Origin: Cristatella mucedo
Lineage: Eukaryota; Bryozoa; Phylactolaemata; Cristatellidae
Assembly: GCA_009760855.2 (NCBI GenBank)
Contig: WPIO01000019.1
Span: 893,501-957,500 of the forward strand
Length of the DNA: 64,000 nucleotides
Reading direction: 5' to 3'
How positions within the stretch are numbered: the stretch's first letter is position 1; each line of letters begins with the position of its first letter. The translations under genes were made by a program, and so were the position numbers. Of the stretch, positions 35,380 to 46,705 are shown one piece after another. The notes beneath the pieces are model-generated. The model worked only from the letters and a program-made list of their open reading frames with translations. It searched no databases and had not been told where the DNA came from.

Positions 35380-35950
35380 TGCGCCGACGTCAGCTGTAGC
35401 GAGGTCCGAGCGCAGGTTTCGACCCAGACCAGATCCTGACCCGGACCTGGTCCTGACCCCGACCTGGTTCTGACCCCGACCTGGTCTTTGCATCTCGGCT
35501 GACCGCGCCGCCAGCAGTCGGCAGCAGCGGCAGAGGCACAGTTCGCGCCGCGCGGCCTGCGGCTCTCGAGGCGCATTAGGAGCGCTCAAGCATGGCCTCG
35601 TCCCTAGCCGATCGAGAGAAACTTGAGGTGAAGAGCCGCTCCTACCGCTGCTGGCCAGGCTCCTGGCTGACCGAGACCGCAGCCTGACCTATGCCCTCGG
35701 CTGCTGCTGGCGCTGTTGTCTCTCGGCGGTCAGTTCACCGCCAGAAACGGGGTGCATCAGAGGCGGACTTCAGCACGCCGCGCTCGCGAGCAGCGTCTCC
35801 TAATAAGCAGCAAGGGCGCCGGGCATCGGCATGGATGTCGGGGGGACGGGGCCGGCGGGCGCTGATCCTGCGAACCAAACTGAAAGCGCAAAACTGGCGG
35901 CGGCGCCGCCGCGTCCCCGGCCTTCTACTACTGGCTTCCTGTGGTAAGGT
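35380..35950. other. GC-rich block with 17-18 bp tandem motif
   Basis: Contains three to four copies of a GACCTGGTTCTGACCCC-type motif at ~35420-35485. The long frames on both strands lack domains. A W2 LINE begins to its right. Confidence 0.5.
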
Positions 35951-35984
35951 CCCGATCAGGCCCCTACTTGAGCTAATCCAGAGC

Positions 35985-36455
35985 AAAGTTCTTACGCTGA
36001 CCCACAAGGCCAAGGCCACGGTTTGGCTCCTTTGTACCTAGCTGAACTGCTGCATCAGTTTCAACCTCTTCGCGCCCTCAGGTCCTGTGTGGACAATAAA
36101 TTAACTGTTCCATTCCTCCGCTTAAAGACCGTTGGTGACCGAGGCTTTAGCTCTGCGGGTCCTAGACTGTGGAACTCGCTTCCACAATTCTTACGCAACG
36201 ACAACTACTGTCCTACTGCCGACTATGGAACATCCTTTTCAGCGATCCTGAGCTGCTACTTCCGTGCTACTCACTACCTCAACTGCTCTCCTGACTGTGC
36301 TATGCTTCCCACTTTCTCTTTGTTGCGTGAGACGAAGTCTGTTGGCTACCGAATGCGTACCGAAAGCCACTTAGGCTGTGAGTGCGCTATAGAAAACTCT
36401 CCTGTGTGACACCCACTTAGTCGGTATGGCTTTGTGGAGTTACAAATGGAGATAC
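35985..36455 (+). mobile_element. W2 LINE 3' end, best-kept copy
   Basis: Sense. It contains a continuous frame 36023-36409 with peptides CVDNKLTVPFLRLKTVGDRG, AGPRLWNSLPQFL and ETKSVGYRMRTES, ending at a stop, then the 3' untranslated block (CTTTGTGGAGTTACAAATGG) and an ACATTACAT-type tail. The KTVGDR..AGPRLWNSLP signature is the standard ORF2 C-terminus of CR1/L2 LINEs. Confidence 0.88.
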
Positions 36456-36734
36456 ATAACATTACATCCTAGCTACGACTACCGGCGACGCGGCCGGAAA
36501 CCAGGCGCTCTTTGTTCCCAAGTGAGTATGGGGGTCCGAGGACCCGCGAAGCGCCCGTTTGAGCAAGACCGTTCGGCTAACATACCTGCATGCCTGGATA
36601 TGCACTCTATAGTTTTTATATAGCTTAAGAGATATGCTTTTTTGTCCGACCTCGTCGCCGGACGACGGGATAGCCGTAAGCCAACCGCTTGGGAGGCTCT
36701 TGTCGACGTGGCGTACCCTGCTAATAATTGTAAC

Positions 36735-36900
36735 GATAATAGCGGATTTAACAGCCTCATTTTTATAGAGGCGGAAGAGCCTTAACGGCTATCACCACCG
36801 CTTGCAGTTCGCACTAAGCGATCGTCCGCTGCAGGGTTCGAGTGTGCAACCTCGGTCGTTATGAACCAGCACCTTACCCTCTGGGCTATTATCGAGGTCC
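36735..36900 (-). mobile_element. S1 SINE
   Basis: Antisense with GGATTTAACAGCCTCATTTT, GGCTATCACCACCGCTTGCA, GGGTTCGAGTGTGCAACCTC and a truncated head (ACCTTACCCTCTGGGCTATT). Confidence 0.8.
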
Positions 36901-37261
36901 TTAGCCTCCCCGCTTCACAAGGACGAGGACTCCCTGGAGACATCGTTCGACCGCGAAACACGCGTTGCGGGCGTCTAGTCACGTCGTCGGCGCGCTCAAG
37001 TCACGTCACCCTGACAGAGGCCGGCGTCGGCGCTGGGTTGCGCCACTGCCGAAAGCTCTGGGCAAGCGACGCCGTCTCGGCGACAATAAATATTGCAATG
37101 CCTCGTAAAATCACGTGGATTTTGCTGCTGCGCGGCAGCCCGGTGGTAGAGCTGAGAGGCGCGCCTGAGGACAGGACCACCACTGAGACAGTGAGCAGCG
37201 ACGAGACGAGTGCGCAAGCGTGTGCGTGTGCGTGTGCCAAGTTTACTGAAATTGCTGGCCT

Positions 37262-37915
37262 GCCGGCCTGTTCAATCAGGCGCTTACAGCTGGTGCAAAG
37301 CTCTGCAGCCTGGCCCTTCTGCCGTGAGCGTCGCAGTTGCCACATCACACCACTTCACGCCGACCGGCACTTGCTACCAGTCAAGCAACGCCTCGACTTC
37401 AAGGCTCTGTCGCTCACTTTTAGGTCCCTTCATTCTTTGGCTCCAGCCTACCTATCGGATTTACTCCCCCACCAGGCCAAGCATCGTACCGCCCGCTTTT
37501 CGGAAACTAACTGTTTACCTATAGCTCGTACAAACCTCAAATCCTTTGGAGACCGTGCATTTAGTTCGTATGTTTCCAAACCCTGGAACTCACTCCCGAC
37601 TTGCGTCACAACATCCCCTGACTTGACCACATTTAAACAGAAATTAAGAATGCATCTATTTATGACAGCATTTATTCGGTCCCTGCGATTCGTCTTTTAT
37701 GTGCTTTTGCGTGCTGACACTGTTGTGCATGCTGCCACTAATCACACTTGCTTGCTGACCCTGTGCAAGTCACCCCTAACCATGTTATTCGTGTTGTTTA
37801 TCAAACATGATAACACTCACCATTCGATCGTGTTTCCTTTGCAGCAAATGTAAAGTGCCTAGAAAGAGATAGAGTTCTCTGATGGTGCTTAATCGAGTGT
37901 ATTATTATTATTATT
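37262..37915 (+). mobile_element. W1 LINE 3' end, intact C-terminal frame
   Basis: Sense. The frame to the stop at 37853 is uninterrupted over ~195 codons with SCHITPLHADRHLLPVKQRL, LTFRSLHSLAPAYLSDLLPH, NLKSFGDRAFSSYV and TFKQKLRMHLFMTAF. It is followed by the W1 3' block AGAGATAGAGTTCTCTGATG and (ATT)n. It is a 5'-truncated insertion and young by the lack of breaks. Confidence 0.9.
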
Positions 37916-38074
37916 AAACTATTTCGCCGTGGTGCTACCTGATGGATTGTGAGCCTTGCGATAGGGCTTCGCGACCCCGCTCGTGAACTGAGTGTGTCGC
38001 GCCTCGGGGTGGTACTTGCTTCGGTCCCAACATTCATGGCCACGTACTGTCAGCTAATCGATCTCTGCTCAAAC

Positions 38075-38205
38075 GTTTGGCCCAGGCATACGGTGCTCGT
38101 CTTAAACAACCAAGGTCATGGGCTTGAACCCCGAAGCCTATATAAAGCGCCTGGATAGAGACTAAGTTCTCCTAGGGTGCTATATAAATGAATTGTGTTT
38201 GTAGT
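38075..38205 (+). mobile_element. S2 SINE
   Basis: Sense: GGCCCAGGCATACGGTGCTC head, GGGCTTGAACCCCGAAGCCT box B, AAGCGCCTGGATAGAGACTA, GTTCTCCTAGGGTGCTATAT, AAATGAATTG. Confidence 0.8.
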
Positions 38206-38465
38206 TATATTAACAATTTCAACAGCCCGCGGTACGAGTAGTAGCATCCTGCGATTGCGAGATATTCGGCAGCACGCGCGCGCGAGCTGTTAGTGAACGC
38301 TTCGGGCCGTTAGACGCTATAGCTGTGGACACACAGCATAACCAAATAGACGGATGTGGTTGACTGGGATTTCTCCGCGAGCTTCAGCTACCGTTCCGTC
38401 GCTAGGCACGCTACTGCTCAGTCAGAAGAGTGAGAGAACCGCATAATTTTCTTAATTTATATGCT

Positions 38466-38640
38466 TAGTGGTGCCTTGACTTACGAGTTCAATTCGTTCC
38501 GTGACGGAGCTCGAAACTCAAATTACTCCCACGAAAAATAAATGATGTCAATTTAAATGAATTGAGATGCCATTATTCCGTTCCGAACCCCCAAAAAACC
38601 GCGATTTTCGCCACACGTTTTTAAATTTAAAAATGTACTT
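38466..38640 (+). mobile_element. Pogo/Tigger-like terminal fragment
   Basis: GTGGTGCCTTGACTTACGAG followed by AATTCGTTCCGTGACGGAGC matches, in reverse complement, the right end of the element at 49437-50331 for ~140 bases. The other end was not found, so this is a solo end or decayed copy. Confidence 0.65.
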
Positions 38641-39526
38641 AAAAATGACAAATGTTGTATAAAACATAATAGAACAGAATGTACTGCAATATTAGTTTTA
38701 ATAATTATAATGCATACCATTTACCTAGGAGACCAAACGACCTGAAGATGCTGACTTAGTAGAAAAAGGCTGAAAGACATAACTGAGTCTTATTTGCTGA
38801 TTGATGCGTTATTCGCCGGGCTTTCCTCGCATTCATCTTCAGGGGCTTCGATGATCACCTGTCCAATGAGACCTGCTTCATACTCCCTTATTGCAACTTT
38901 TTCGGGGTGTTCCTTTTTTTACTGCTCGACACTCCCCAGGGATGCTCCCGAGCTGTACAGGAGACAGGCGAAGAAATCTAGAATGTAGTACACGATTAAA
39001 TATGCGACTCCATTTTTACAGGTATTAACAGTAGGCCTAATACTATTGGCGCGCATTTCGTGATTTACATATTAATTTAGTGAAGATTACAAAAACCTAG
39101 AGCCAATTTTGCAATTTTACTGTCGTACTATAAAAAATGACTAATTTTATTTCAGTAACATGACCTTTTTGAATTTGTCGGTCAGTCCATGGCCGAGACC
39201 ACATAAACGCCAATGCCATGACATAGGCAGTCAGTTGTGCTTCCAGATTTGGTCTTTATATTTGAGCCGATTTGAGCTTTAGGCCACTGTGAGGTCGATG
39301 TACGTAATGGTTGCTGTTGAACGCGGTAACCCTCCGGAGTGGTCAAATTGGCTTCTCTACTCAACTGATGTGGACTGGATTTGCCGAGGTACGGGCGCTT
39401 TGTTACTGCCGCGTGCCGCGTTGCCGTCAGCATACTTGCCGGAATATGTGCAGCACCTCCAAGTCGCTAGCCGCTACGCAAGGTTCAGGCGTCGCCAGTA
39501 TTCGTCGTGCGTCTACTGAGACTAAA

Positions 39527-39667
39527 AATAAACTCATTTATATAGCGCCACAAAAGAACTTAATCTCTATTCAGGCGCTTCACATACGCCTCGGGGCTCG
39601 AGCCCACGACCTCAGCCACACCTCGGTCGGGGCGAGCATCTTAACCACTGGACCAAACCAGCAGCGC
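39527..39667 (-). mobile_element. S2 tRNA-derived SINE
   Basis: Antisense and well kept: TTTATATAGCGCCACAAAAG, CTTAATCTCTATTCAGGCGC, GCCTCGGGGCTCGAGCCCAC (box B), GGGGCGAGCATCTTAACCAC (box A side), TGGACCAAACCAGC. Confidence 0.88.
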
Positions 39668-39774
39668 CGCCGTCACGAGTGTAGCGTTTGAGGCTTCACT
39701 TTTGTCCGTGGAAGCGGCGCACATCACGTGTGTAGCAGCTCCTCGGTTAGTACGCTCCCCTGGCCCGGTACTGA

Positions 39775-39985
39775 CTCAAGCGTGACGACACGTCGTCCCC
39801 TGACTGGACAGTTGAAAAGAAGCTAAAAGCCCACATGCTCCGCACAGCGTTTGAACGTCTGTGCGATCACACATCCTTTGTGTGCGCTCGCGTGCTGACA
39901 CAATGTGAATGCCATCCGCAGCCAACTGCCGAGCTTCTCTTTCAGGGCATATAATGCCTAGAAAGAGATGCATTTCTCTTAATAA
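39775..39985 (+). mobile_element. W1 LINE 3' fragment
   Basis: Sense, diverged: CCCCTGACTGGACAGTTGAA, TGCTCCGCACAGCGTTTGAA, then GCCTAGAAAGAGATGCATTT. It meets the antisense W1 at 39990 tail to tail. Confidence 0.65.
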
Positions 39986-39989
39986 AAAT

Positions 39990-41690
39990 AATAATACACT
40001 TGATAAAGCGCCCACAGAGAACTTAATCTCTCTCTAGGCGCTTGACATTTGCTGCAAAGTGAAATGCAATTGAATGGTAAGTAAAATCATGCTTGAAAAA
40101 CAAACAAAATGAATAATATGTTTAGGGGTAACATGCACAGGGTCAGCATGCAAATGTGGTTAGTGGCAGCATGCACAGTGTCAGCACGCATAAGCACATC
40201 AAGGACGAATCACAGGGACCCACTATATGCTGTCCTAAATAGGTGTGTTTTTAAGTTCCTATTAAATGTGGTCAGGTCAGGGGATGTTCTGACGCAGGTC
40301 GGAGGGAGTTCCAGGCTTTAGGAGCATACGAACTAAATGCACGGTCTCCAAAGGATTTAAGGTTTGTACGAGGTATTTTTAGACTGTTGGATTCCGAAAA
40401 GCAGTTGGTACGATGCTTGGCCTGATGGGGTAGTATATTTGAGAGATAGGTTGGCGCCATAGAATGAAGGGACCTAAAAGTGAGCGACAAAACCTTGAAG
40501 TCAATCCGTTGCTTGACTGGTAGCCAGTGCAGGTCGGCGAGAAGTGTTGTGATGTGGCAACTGCGACGGTCACGACAGACAAGCCTAGCTGCGGAGGTTT
40601 GCACCAGCTGCAGTCACCTGATCGCACATGCTGGTAGGCCAGTAAGCAGTGAGTTGCAGAAGTCGAGATGGGATGTCACGAATGCATGGACCAACTTGGA
40701 CGTAGTATCCTTATCTCAACAAGCCCAAATTTTTGCAATGTTATGGACCTGAAAATAGTCAGATTTGACTGTGGAGCTGATACGGTCGTCTAACGAGAGG
40801 TCGCTTTGGAATATGACACAAGATTTCGAGCTGATGCAACTGGAGATATGCTGGCAGTGCCAATTTTGAGAGTCAGCCTTTCCAATCTCTGAATCACACT
40901 GGGTTTTCCCATAGCTAGTAAGTTAGTTTTATCATCGTTTAGTAATAGAAAATGTGCTGCCATCCATTTGTGGATGTCATCAATGCATGCAGCAAGTGAG
41001 TTGAGAGAGTTTGAGGTGCTCGAAGGCTGGTAGGGATCAAAGCAAAGGTACAACTGAGTGTAATCCGCATAGAAGTGAAAGCCTAGATTGTGCTCGGCAA
41101 TCACATCAGCAAGAGGGAGAGTATAAACCGTGAAAAGAACCGGACCTAGCACGGAGCCCTGAGGTACTCCATATTTTAGAGGTACTTCAGATGATCTTTG
41201 TGTATTCACGTCAATACTCTGGAGTCTCCCACTAAGAGAGGACCTGAACCACTGCAGAGCAGTGCCAATGATGCCCAGGCGAGATGAGAGGCGCTCTAGA
41301 AGAGCTTTGTGATCGATGGTATCAAAAGCTGCCGAAAGATCGAGCAAAACAAGCAGAGACACTCTACCCATGTCTGCATTCCTAAGTAGGTCGTTGTATA
41401 CCCTAAGCAATTCTGACTCTGTGGAGTGATTAGCTATACAGCCAGACTGGAACTTACTAGCAAGGTGTGTGGTTTCAATATATATGAGTTCAGCTGGTCC
41501 GCCACGACCCGTTCCAGTGTCTTTGATAGGAATGGTAGAAGGGAGACTGGGCGGTAGTTGCTTAAGTTCTCTTGGTCTAGTGTCGCTTTCTTGAGAAATG
41601 GCCTGACTACATCTTTTTGAAAGGTTCTGGGACATGACCTGAGGCTAATGACATATTAATGATGTTAGTTATGCATGGCAGCAGCAGATC
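39990..41690 (-). mobile_element. W1 LINE, longest copy, with reverse transcriptase
   Basis: Antisense non-LTR retrotransposon of the CR1/L2 type, 5'-truncated near 41690. The frame 41635-40790 holds RT motif A (LLDLSAAFDTIDH, residues ~97-109), motif B (YGVPQGSVLGP, ~155-165) and motif C, where the catalytic YADD reads YADY (~189-192). LNDDKTNLLAMGKPS follows. After a frame break the C-terminal part appears at 40604-40272 (SCHITTLLADLHWLPVKQRI; SFGDRAFSSYAPKAWNSL). The 3' end has the block complementary to AGAGATTAAGTTCTCTGTGG and an AAT-type tail. It cannot make an active enzyme as read. Confidence 0.93.
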
Positions 41691-42199
41691 AATGCAACGT
41701 AGGAGCAGGACTTATGGCGCCACAAGACCTCACTGCCTGCGTGCGAACTCGCTTCGCTGATTCATAGTAGAAAAGTAGTCGTAGTCTGGTCACGGAAGAC
41801 AACGCTGCTCCATCTTGCCGCGTGACGGATGGACGGACGGACTTTCGCACTTTTATTAGTAGATATGCAAATGTCTTATTATTCTTAGAAAAACTCTTAA
41901 TGGCAAGTAAATTAGGGGCATTCGGAAGAACGCTCGTCAGCTCTCGCATTGCTATTGAATGGCAGCGAGCTAGATCAACTACATCCCGACTGCCACAAAA
42001 TTTAACACTCACCTGTCCTTAATTGTAAAGGCTAGAAAGAGGTTACGTCATAATCTACGGTTAGGCGGTGGCATAAAAGCCGACGTCGTGTAATAGTCAG
42101 TCAGTCCCACCCTAGAACTTGGGTCACCCGCTTGAGATGCACCCACGGCACCGTACGAGGTTTTGCGTGCGCAATTGCTGATTCCACATGCCTACAATA

Positions 42200-42850
42200 G
42201 TTCGACGCTGCTGAATAAACTCCTCTACGCTACGGATGGCGGACTTTTTTATATTTAGATACCGTCGCTCATCGTTGCCGTCGCGCTCTGCTCCGTCGGC
42301 ACACTTGCCAGCATGGGCGTCCCACCTGCGCGTCTCTAGCCGCGATTCCGAGGCCCGGAGCGTCGCCGATAATTGTCGCGCGTCGGCTGCGACTAGCGCA
42401 GCTACGAGCGCTGCATTTGCAGCCGAGTTCTGTCCACATGCGTCCACTCGAAGTCAACGAGCAGCTCCCTGAAAGAATCCTCGGCCTCTGGCGCGGCGCT
42501 CACCGACGAATGCCTTTGGCGAGATGCCCGAGTGACCACGCCTCAAACCGGCTCAAAGGCCCGACCATTTTCTGCAGGGGCGAGGCCTTTGAACGGGCGC
42601 CGCCATAACGGCGGTGGCCTACCGCGGCGGCGAGTCGCCAGAGGCCAGCGCTAATAAACTCGCGGATGCGCCTGCGGCTCAACGAGGCCTGCGAGGAATT
42701 TCTCCGCGCTGCTACAAAGGGCACGACTGGAGTCAGCTGACGTGCCGGCACGCCTCCTTCGCAGCGGCTGTCATTGAACTAGGCCGACGCGTGCGGAGCG
42801 CCGCATCTGCAAGAAGCAGCAGTTATACGAGCTATTAGTACATAGTGCGT
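42200..42850. other. GC-rich block, no gene recognised
   Basis: Overlapping frames on both strands up to 107 codons, without domains or convincing splice sites. It may be a CpG island or exonic sequence of an unseen gene. Confidence 0.35.
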
Positions 42851-43149
42851 CGCTTGCATTTTTGTAATGCCTCTTCTCGTATTTACGCCGCACGCATTGC
42901 CGTCGCTATAGAAGGGATGGTGCACTCTTCTATAAAACTGGCAAATGCAAATGAAAACTTGTCAGTTACTTTCAATCTCTTAAGTGGTTCAAAATATTTT
43001 GGGATGCTCTTTCAGAATCTGTAACTATTTATAACATACCCAACATGCCAGCATTTTTAACAATTTTCATTTTTATTTTAAAATATGTTCATGTGCAATA
43101 TACATAAAGTGTTTACAATCTTTTAATGGCAATATTACCTAGGTTATGG

Positions 43150-44450
43150 ACATTTTAAACAAAAGCCTTCCTTCGTTTAGTCAAACGCTTTTAAATGGCC
43201 TCAACTTCTCCTCTGCTCAGCAGCTGGATTGGGTTGCTTCAGGCTCTAGCAGTAATTGGCCATCATGCTAACATTTCAGCGGTCTTTGTCAACGCTCCGT
43301 TTCACATATATCCTTATGGAATCCCTCACTCTGTTCCTCGCTGAATGCTCCTAAATTTTATGGGAAACAGTTAAGGTGATAGTTTAGTAAATATATCTCA
43401 ACACTCATTCTGCTTCCAAGTGCCACTTAACGCTGGATCACGTTCTCAACGAGCCGCGCGCAGTCAGCAGACTTGTGACTGACGAGTCAGTTCTCTACCA
43501 AGACTTTAATCCATTCAGTGTCTGCAACTCAAACTCAGTCAAATTTTTATGTAAAATATATCTTTAAACCATTCTCCAATCTGTGGATCAAAAAAATGTC
43601 AGATTTTAATTTTGCCTCGCTAATTTGAGAAAACTGTTCCAGTAAATACTCAAAGGTTTCGCCGTCTTTTTTCAGAGCCTTAACATAGTTTTTCATTTAA
43701 GCCAAGCTTAATGTGCAAGGGAGAAAGTAGCATTCATTAGACCAAGCCTAATGTGCAAGAGAGGAAGTAGCACTTTCTTGCTGTCGACAAGAAGAGGCCC
43801 TCAAACGTTGTAACTCCCAGGCACAAAATTTGTTCTCTCTGACCAGTCTTTTTTCTTTAATGAAGATCATCGACGTGACTTTCCCGAAGACATAGAAAGC
43901 ACGGATATTTTGTTTAGCCACCTCGAAGTCCAAGCAAACGGGCAATGACTTTTAAATCGTCGCATATTTGCCACTGGTGACGATCGTATTTTACTTCACC
44001 GAGAAGTATTTTTTCCGTAAGTCTCTTTCACTTGTACAGAATGTGAAACCGGCAAAGAATAAACTGTTTATATTGTGCAGGAAAACTTCCTTTAAACTGC
44101 GGTTCAATGAATTAATGAAGAGACTCCACTCAGTCGAATCATAGCAATTTTCCATTTGGTTACCTAAACTTTTGACGTTGCTACAATAGACTAGTGAATC
44201 CTTCGCCAAAAAATATGTAAGGAACTCGTTTTTTTAATATGCCTATACCACTACCACACACAAAATGCAGTACCCAACACAAACAAGTGTCACTTTTTTA
44301 ATATAAAACCGTGTAGTTCAGCCGACTCTGTTGGCAGGTCAAGATATCTCACGAAGTCATGAAGATCAGATTGTGCCATTAGTTTAGGTGCTGTAAAATC
44401 AAAAGCATTACATTTGTCTTCAGCGTCACCGTCATTTTTTTTAACTCGAA
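43150..44450 (-). pseudogene. Decayed dispersed-repeat ORF (invertebrate repeat family)
   Basis: Pieces in order on the minus strand, separated by stops and shifts: STEWSLFINSLNRSLKEVFL (~44130); HQWQICDDLKVIARLLGLRG then TKYPCFLCLRES (~43980-43860); LPLLHIRLGL (~43755); MKNYVKALKKDGETFEYLLE then SQISEAKLKSDIF (~43695-43590); EQSEGFHKDICETER (~43340); MMANYC (~43270). From memory, this order (W-LFIDSSKRSLK, DLKV..LLGLQ.GYTK.PCFLC, LPPLHIKLGLMK..VKAL, GERFH.DI, MMADYCW) is a recurrent uncharacterised protein annotated in many copies in some invertebrate genomes. I do not know its enzymatic class. The part from 43755 to 43710 is locally duplicated (CACATTA-GCTTGG twice). Confidence 0.75.
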
Positions 44451-46540
44451 TCACTCTCAGTCAATCTATCAAGTGTAAGAGATAGAATTAGAGCTCCCAC
44501 CTCATCAGTGTGTGGTAGTCACCGACGGTAGATTTCGATATTCAATTTGAGGATTATTCTTCTGAAGCCCTGAATATAAGTTATGCAGAAATAGCAATCC
44601 GAAACATGGCCAGTTTTTCTCTCCAAATTATCTATACTCTACTTGGCACGCATTCGATTTGACCTATAATCTATTGTCTCAAATTGTCTTGACATGGCTT
44701 GCACACCATACGCAGTGCCCGTGTCTTATCCCGATCTCCCAGTTTGCATCCGAAGTAGGTATGATAGCACTGTTTTATTAGCTTAGTAATCGGTAGCTGC
44801 TGCTCTTTTGTTAAGAATCTCCCTCAGATGTAGCAAAATATATGTGGAGACTTCTTTAACTTCCTGTGAATTGTAAATCAATAATATTCAGCCGATAAAA
44901 TGGAGTGCATGCGATCTTTGATAAGCAAAATCAACTAAACCTGACGTGCCATGGCAAAACAAAATTCACCATAATTTTAATACATTTAAAAAATAATAAC
45001 AATATCCAGATAACTGATATCATGCAGATCCGTTTTATCCATTTCAAGGGCTGGAAAAATAATTTAGTTACAAAGCCTTTGGAGTGCTATAGTGACAGTA
45101 GTGAGACTAAAAGTTAAAGGCTAGGAAATGTTAATACTGCAGGTATGCTCAAATCTGTGAACACAGTCAACAACTTAAATGTAGTCCTTGCTAATATTTA
45201 AATACTTTATGGTTAGTACTATGGTCGCATTCTGCATACTCAAGAAAAAGATGTAAACCAATTCACACAAACGTTGGTTTCAAAGATTTTTTAGCATGCA
45301 AATCATTTCTTGTAAATACATTTTTCATGAAAATCATATTTCCAACCTCTAAAATTAATAATATGTTGGGCTATAAAGTTCTCATAAGTGCACTTTTGGA
45401 CCTGCGATAGGTTTCAAACCTAGGTAGCGTCAGCTGGTAGCAATGCATTGTCTGTTATTGTCAACTCATCAAGCAGCTGTGTTGCTGTGGTCTTTTCTAT
45501 TTAGATTGTTGCTACTAAGACCACATGGGAGGCTGGTTTTTGTGCTAAAGAATGAGTTCGAAGTTCCAATTGCAGCACATCCTCGTTTGCGTTGAAGGCA
45601 GATATTTAACGCTTGTAATTGGAAAAGCGTCCCGCCTGTCAGTATTGGCAAGCTGGACCAAGCCAGAACCAGCCTCCGACGGCCGCTTAGTGACCTCACT
45701 AATATAAAAAATAAAAAGGTGGCTGGCCTCATGACATGAGCCGGAACAACAGATTTTTTGTAAAGGGTGCTTTAGAAACTTATAATTTAGCAGCAAAGCC
45801 CTGAACCATAAGCGGAAAAAACTGCCTGCGTCGGCTAGCATTTCGAGGTCAGGCCCCCAACATTTGACGGCACGTATACGAATGACTTGCGCCGCTGCTC
45901 AGCAGTTAAAAGCATTCATCAAGAACTCTGCTGGTCATCGGCGTCCCCTGTGGATGTAGCTTTCAGCAGGGAAGCCTTTCGAAAAAGCCCAGCGAAGCTA
46001 CTGTCTTCTCGATGGTCACTAAACACGTCGCGGGATACACCGGAAAGTGCACATGAGATAGGCTCAGACGGACCCAAGTAAACGACCACCACTTCATTCA
46101 GAAAAAAGCCCAAGTCATGACCAATGAAAAGACTTGTCCAAGCTCATGCTCGAATGGCGAAAGATATTAGAAAAGTGCACTTAAGTCACCTGCATAAAAG
46201 CAAGGGCTCTCATCGTCCTGTCGGCAAGCACACTTGAAATTCGGTCAAAGCAGTGTATTGGTGTCGAGGCAGCTCCATTCAGCTAATGTCGGCGTCCTGC
46301 ATCCGATTAATTTTGTCACAGATCGTTTACTGGCGATATGAATAATTTAAAAACTCGTCGTCAAACTGCGCTACCATACCGTGGGTTACACATTTCTTAA
46401 CGTGAGCTCGGTTTAAAATTCAACGTCAGCATCATTTCGGCTACTTAGGGAACGACACGAGGTCTCTGCCATCGGACACGAGGTGCCGACGGAATTCACC
46501 GGGAAGTGAGGGAAACGATCGAGCTTCGACTCCTCTGGGG
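44451..46540. other. AT-rich intergenic, no gene seen
   Basis: No recognised repeat or coding motif. Short frames at 45469-45841 and 45887-46113 have no domain. Confidence 0.4.
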
Positions 46541-46543
46541 AAC

Positions 46544-46705
46544 CGGTGGACCAGCGCCCCACCGCGCCGGTCCAGCGCCCCGCCGCGCCGGTCCAACGCC
46601 CCGCCGCGCCGGTCCAATGCCCCGCCGCGCCGGTCCAGCGCCCCGCCGCGCCGGTCCAGCGCCCCGCCGCGCCGGTCCAGCGCCTCGCCGCGCCGGTCCA
46701 GCGCT
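46544..46705. repeat. 21-bp GC-rich minisatellite, seven to eight copies
   Basis: The unit CCGGTCCAGCGCCCCGCCGCG is repeated with single-base variants (CAACG, CAATG, CCTCG). A period divisible by three without stops leaves several frames open on both strands, giving Pro/Arg/Ala and Trp/Thr/Gly repeat peptides. Confidence 0.97.

Noticed and set aside
39527-39667. Possible functional tRNA gene on the minus strand
   Set aside because: Same reason: S2 SINE head, repeated at 56560 and 59600.
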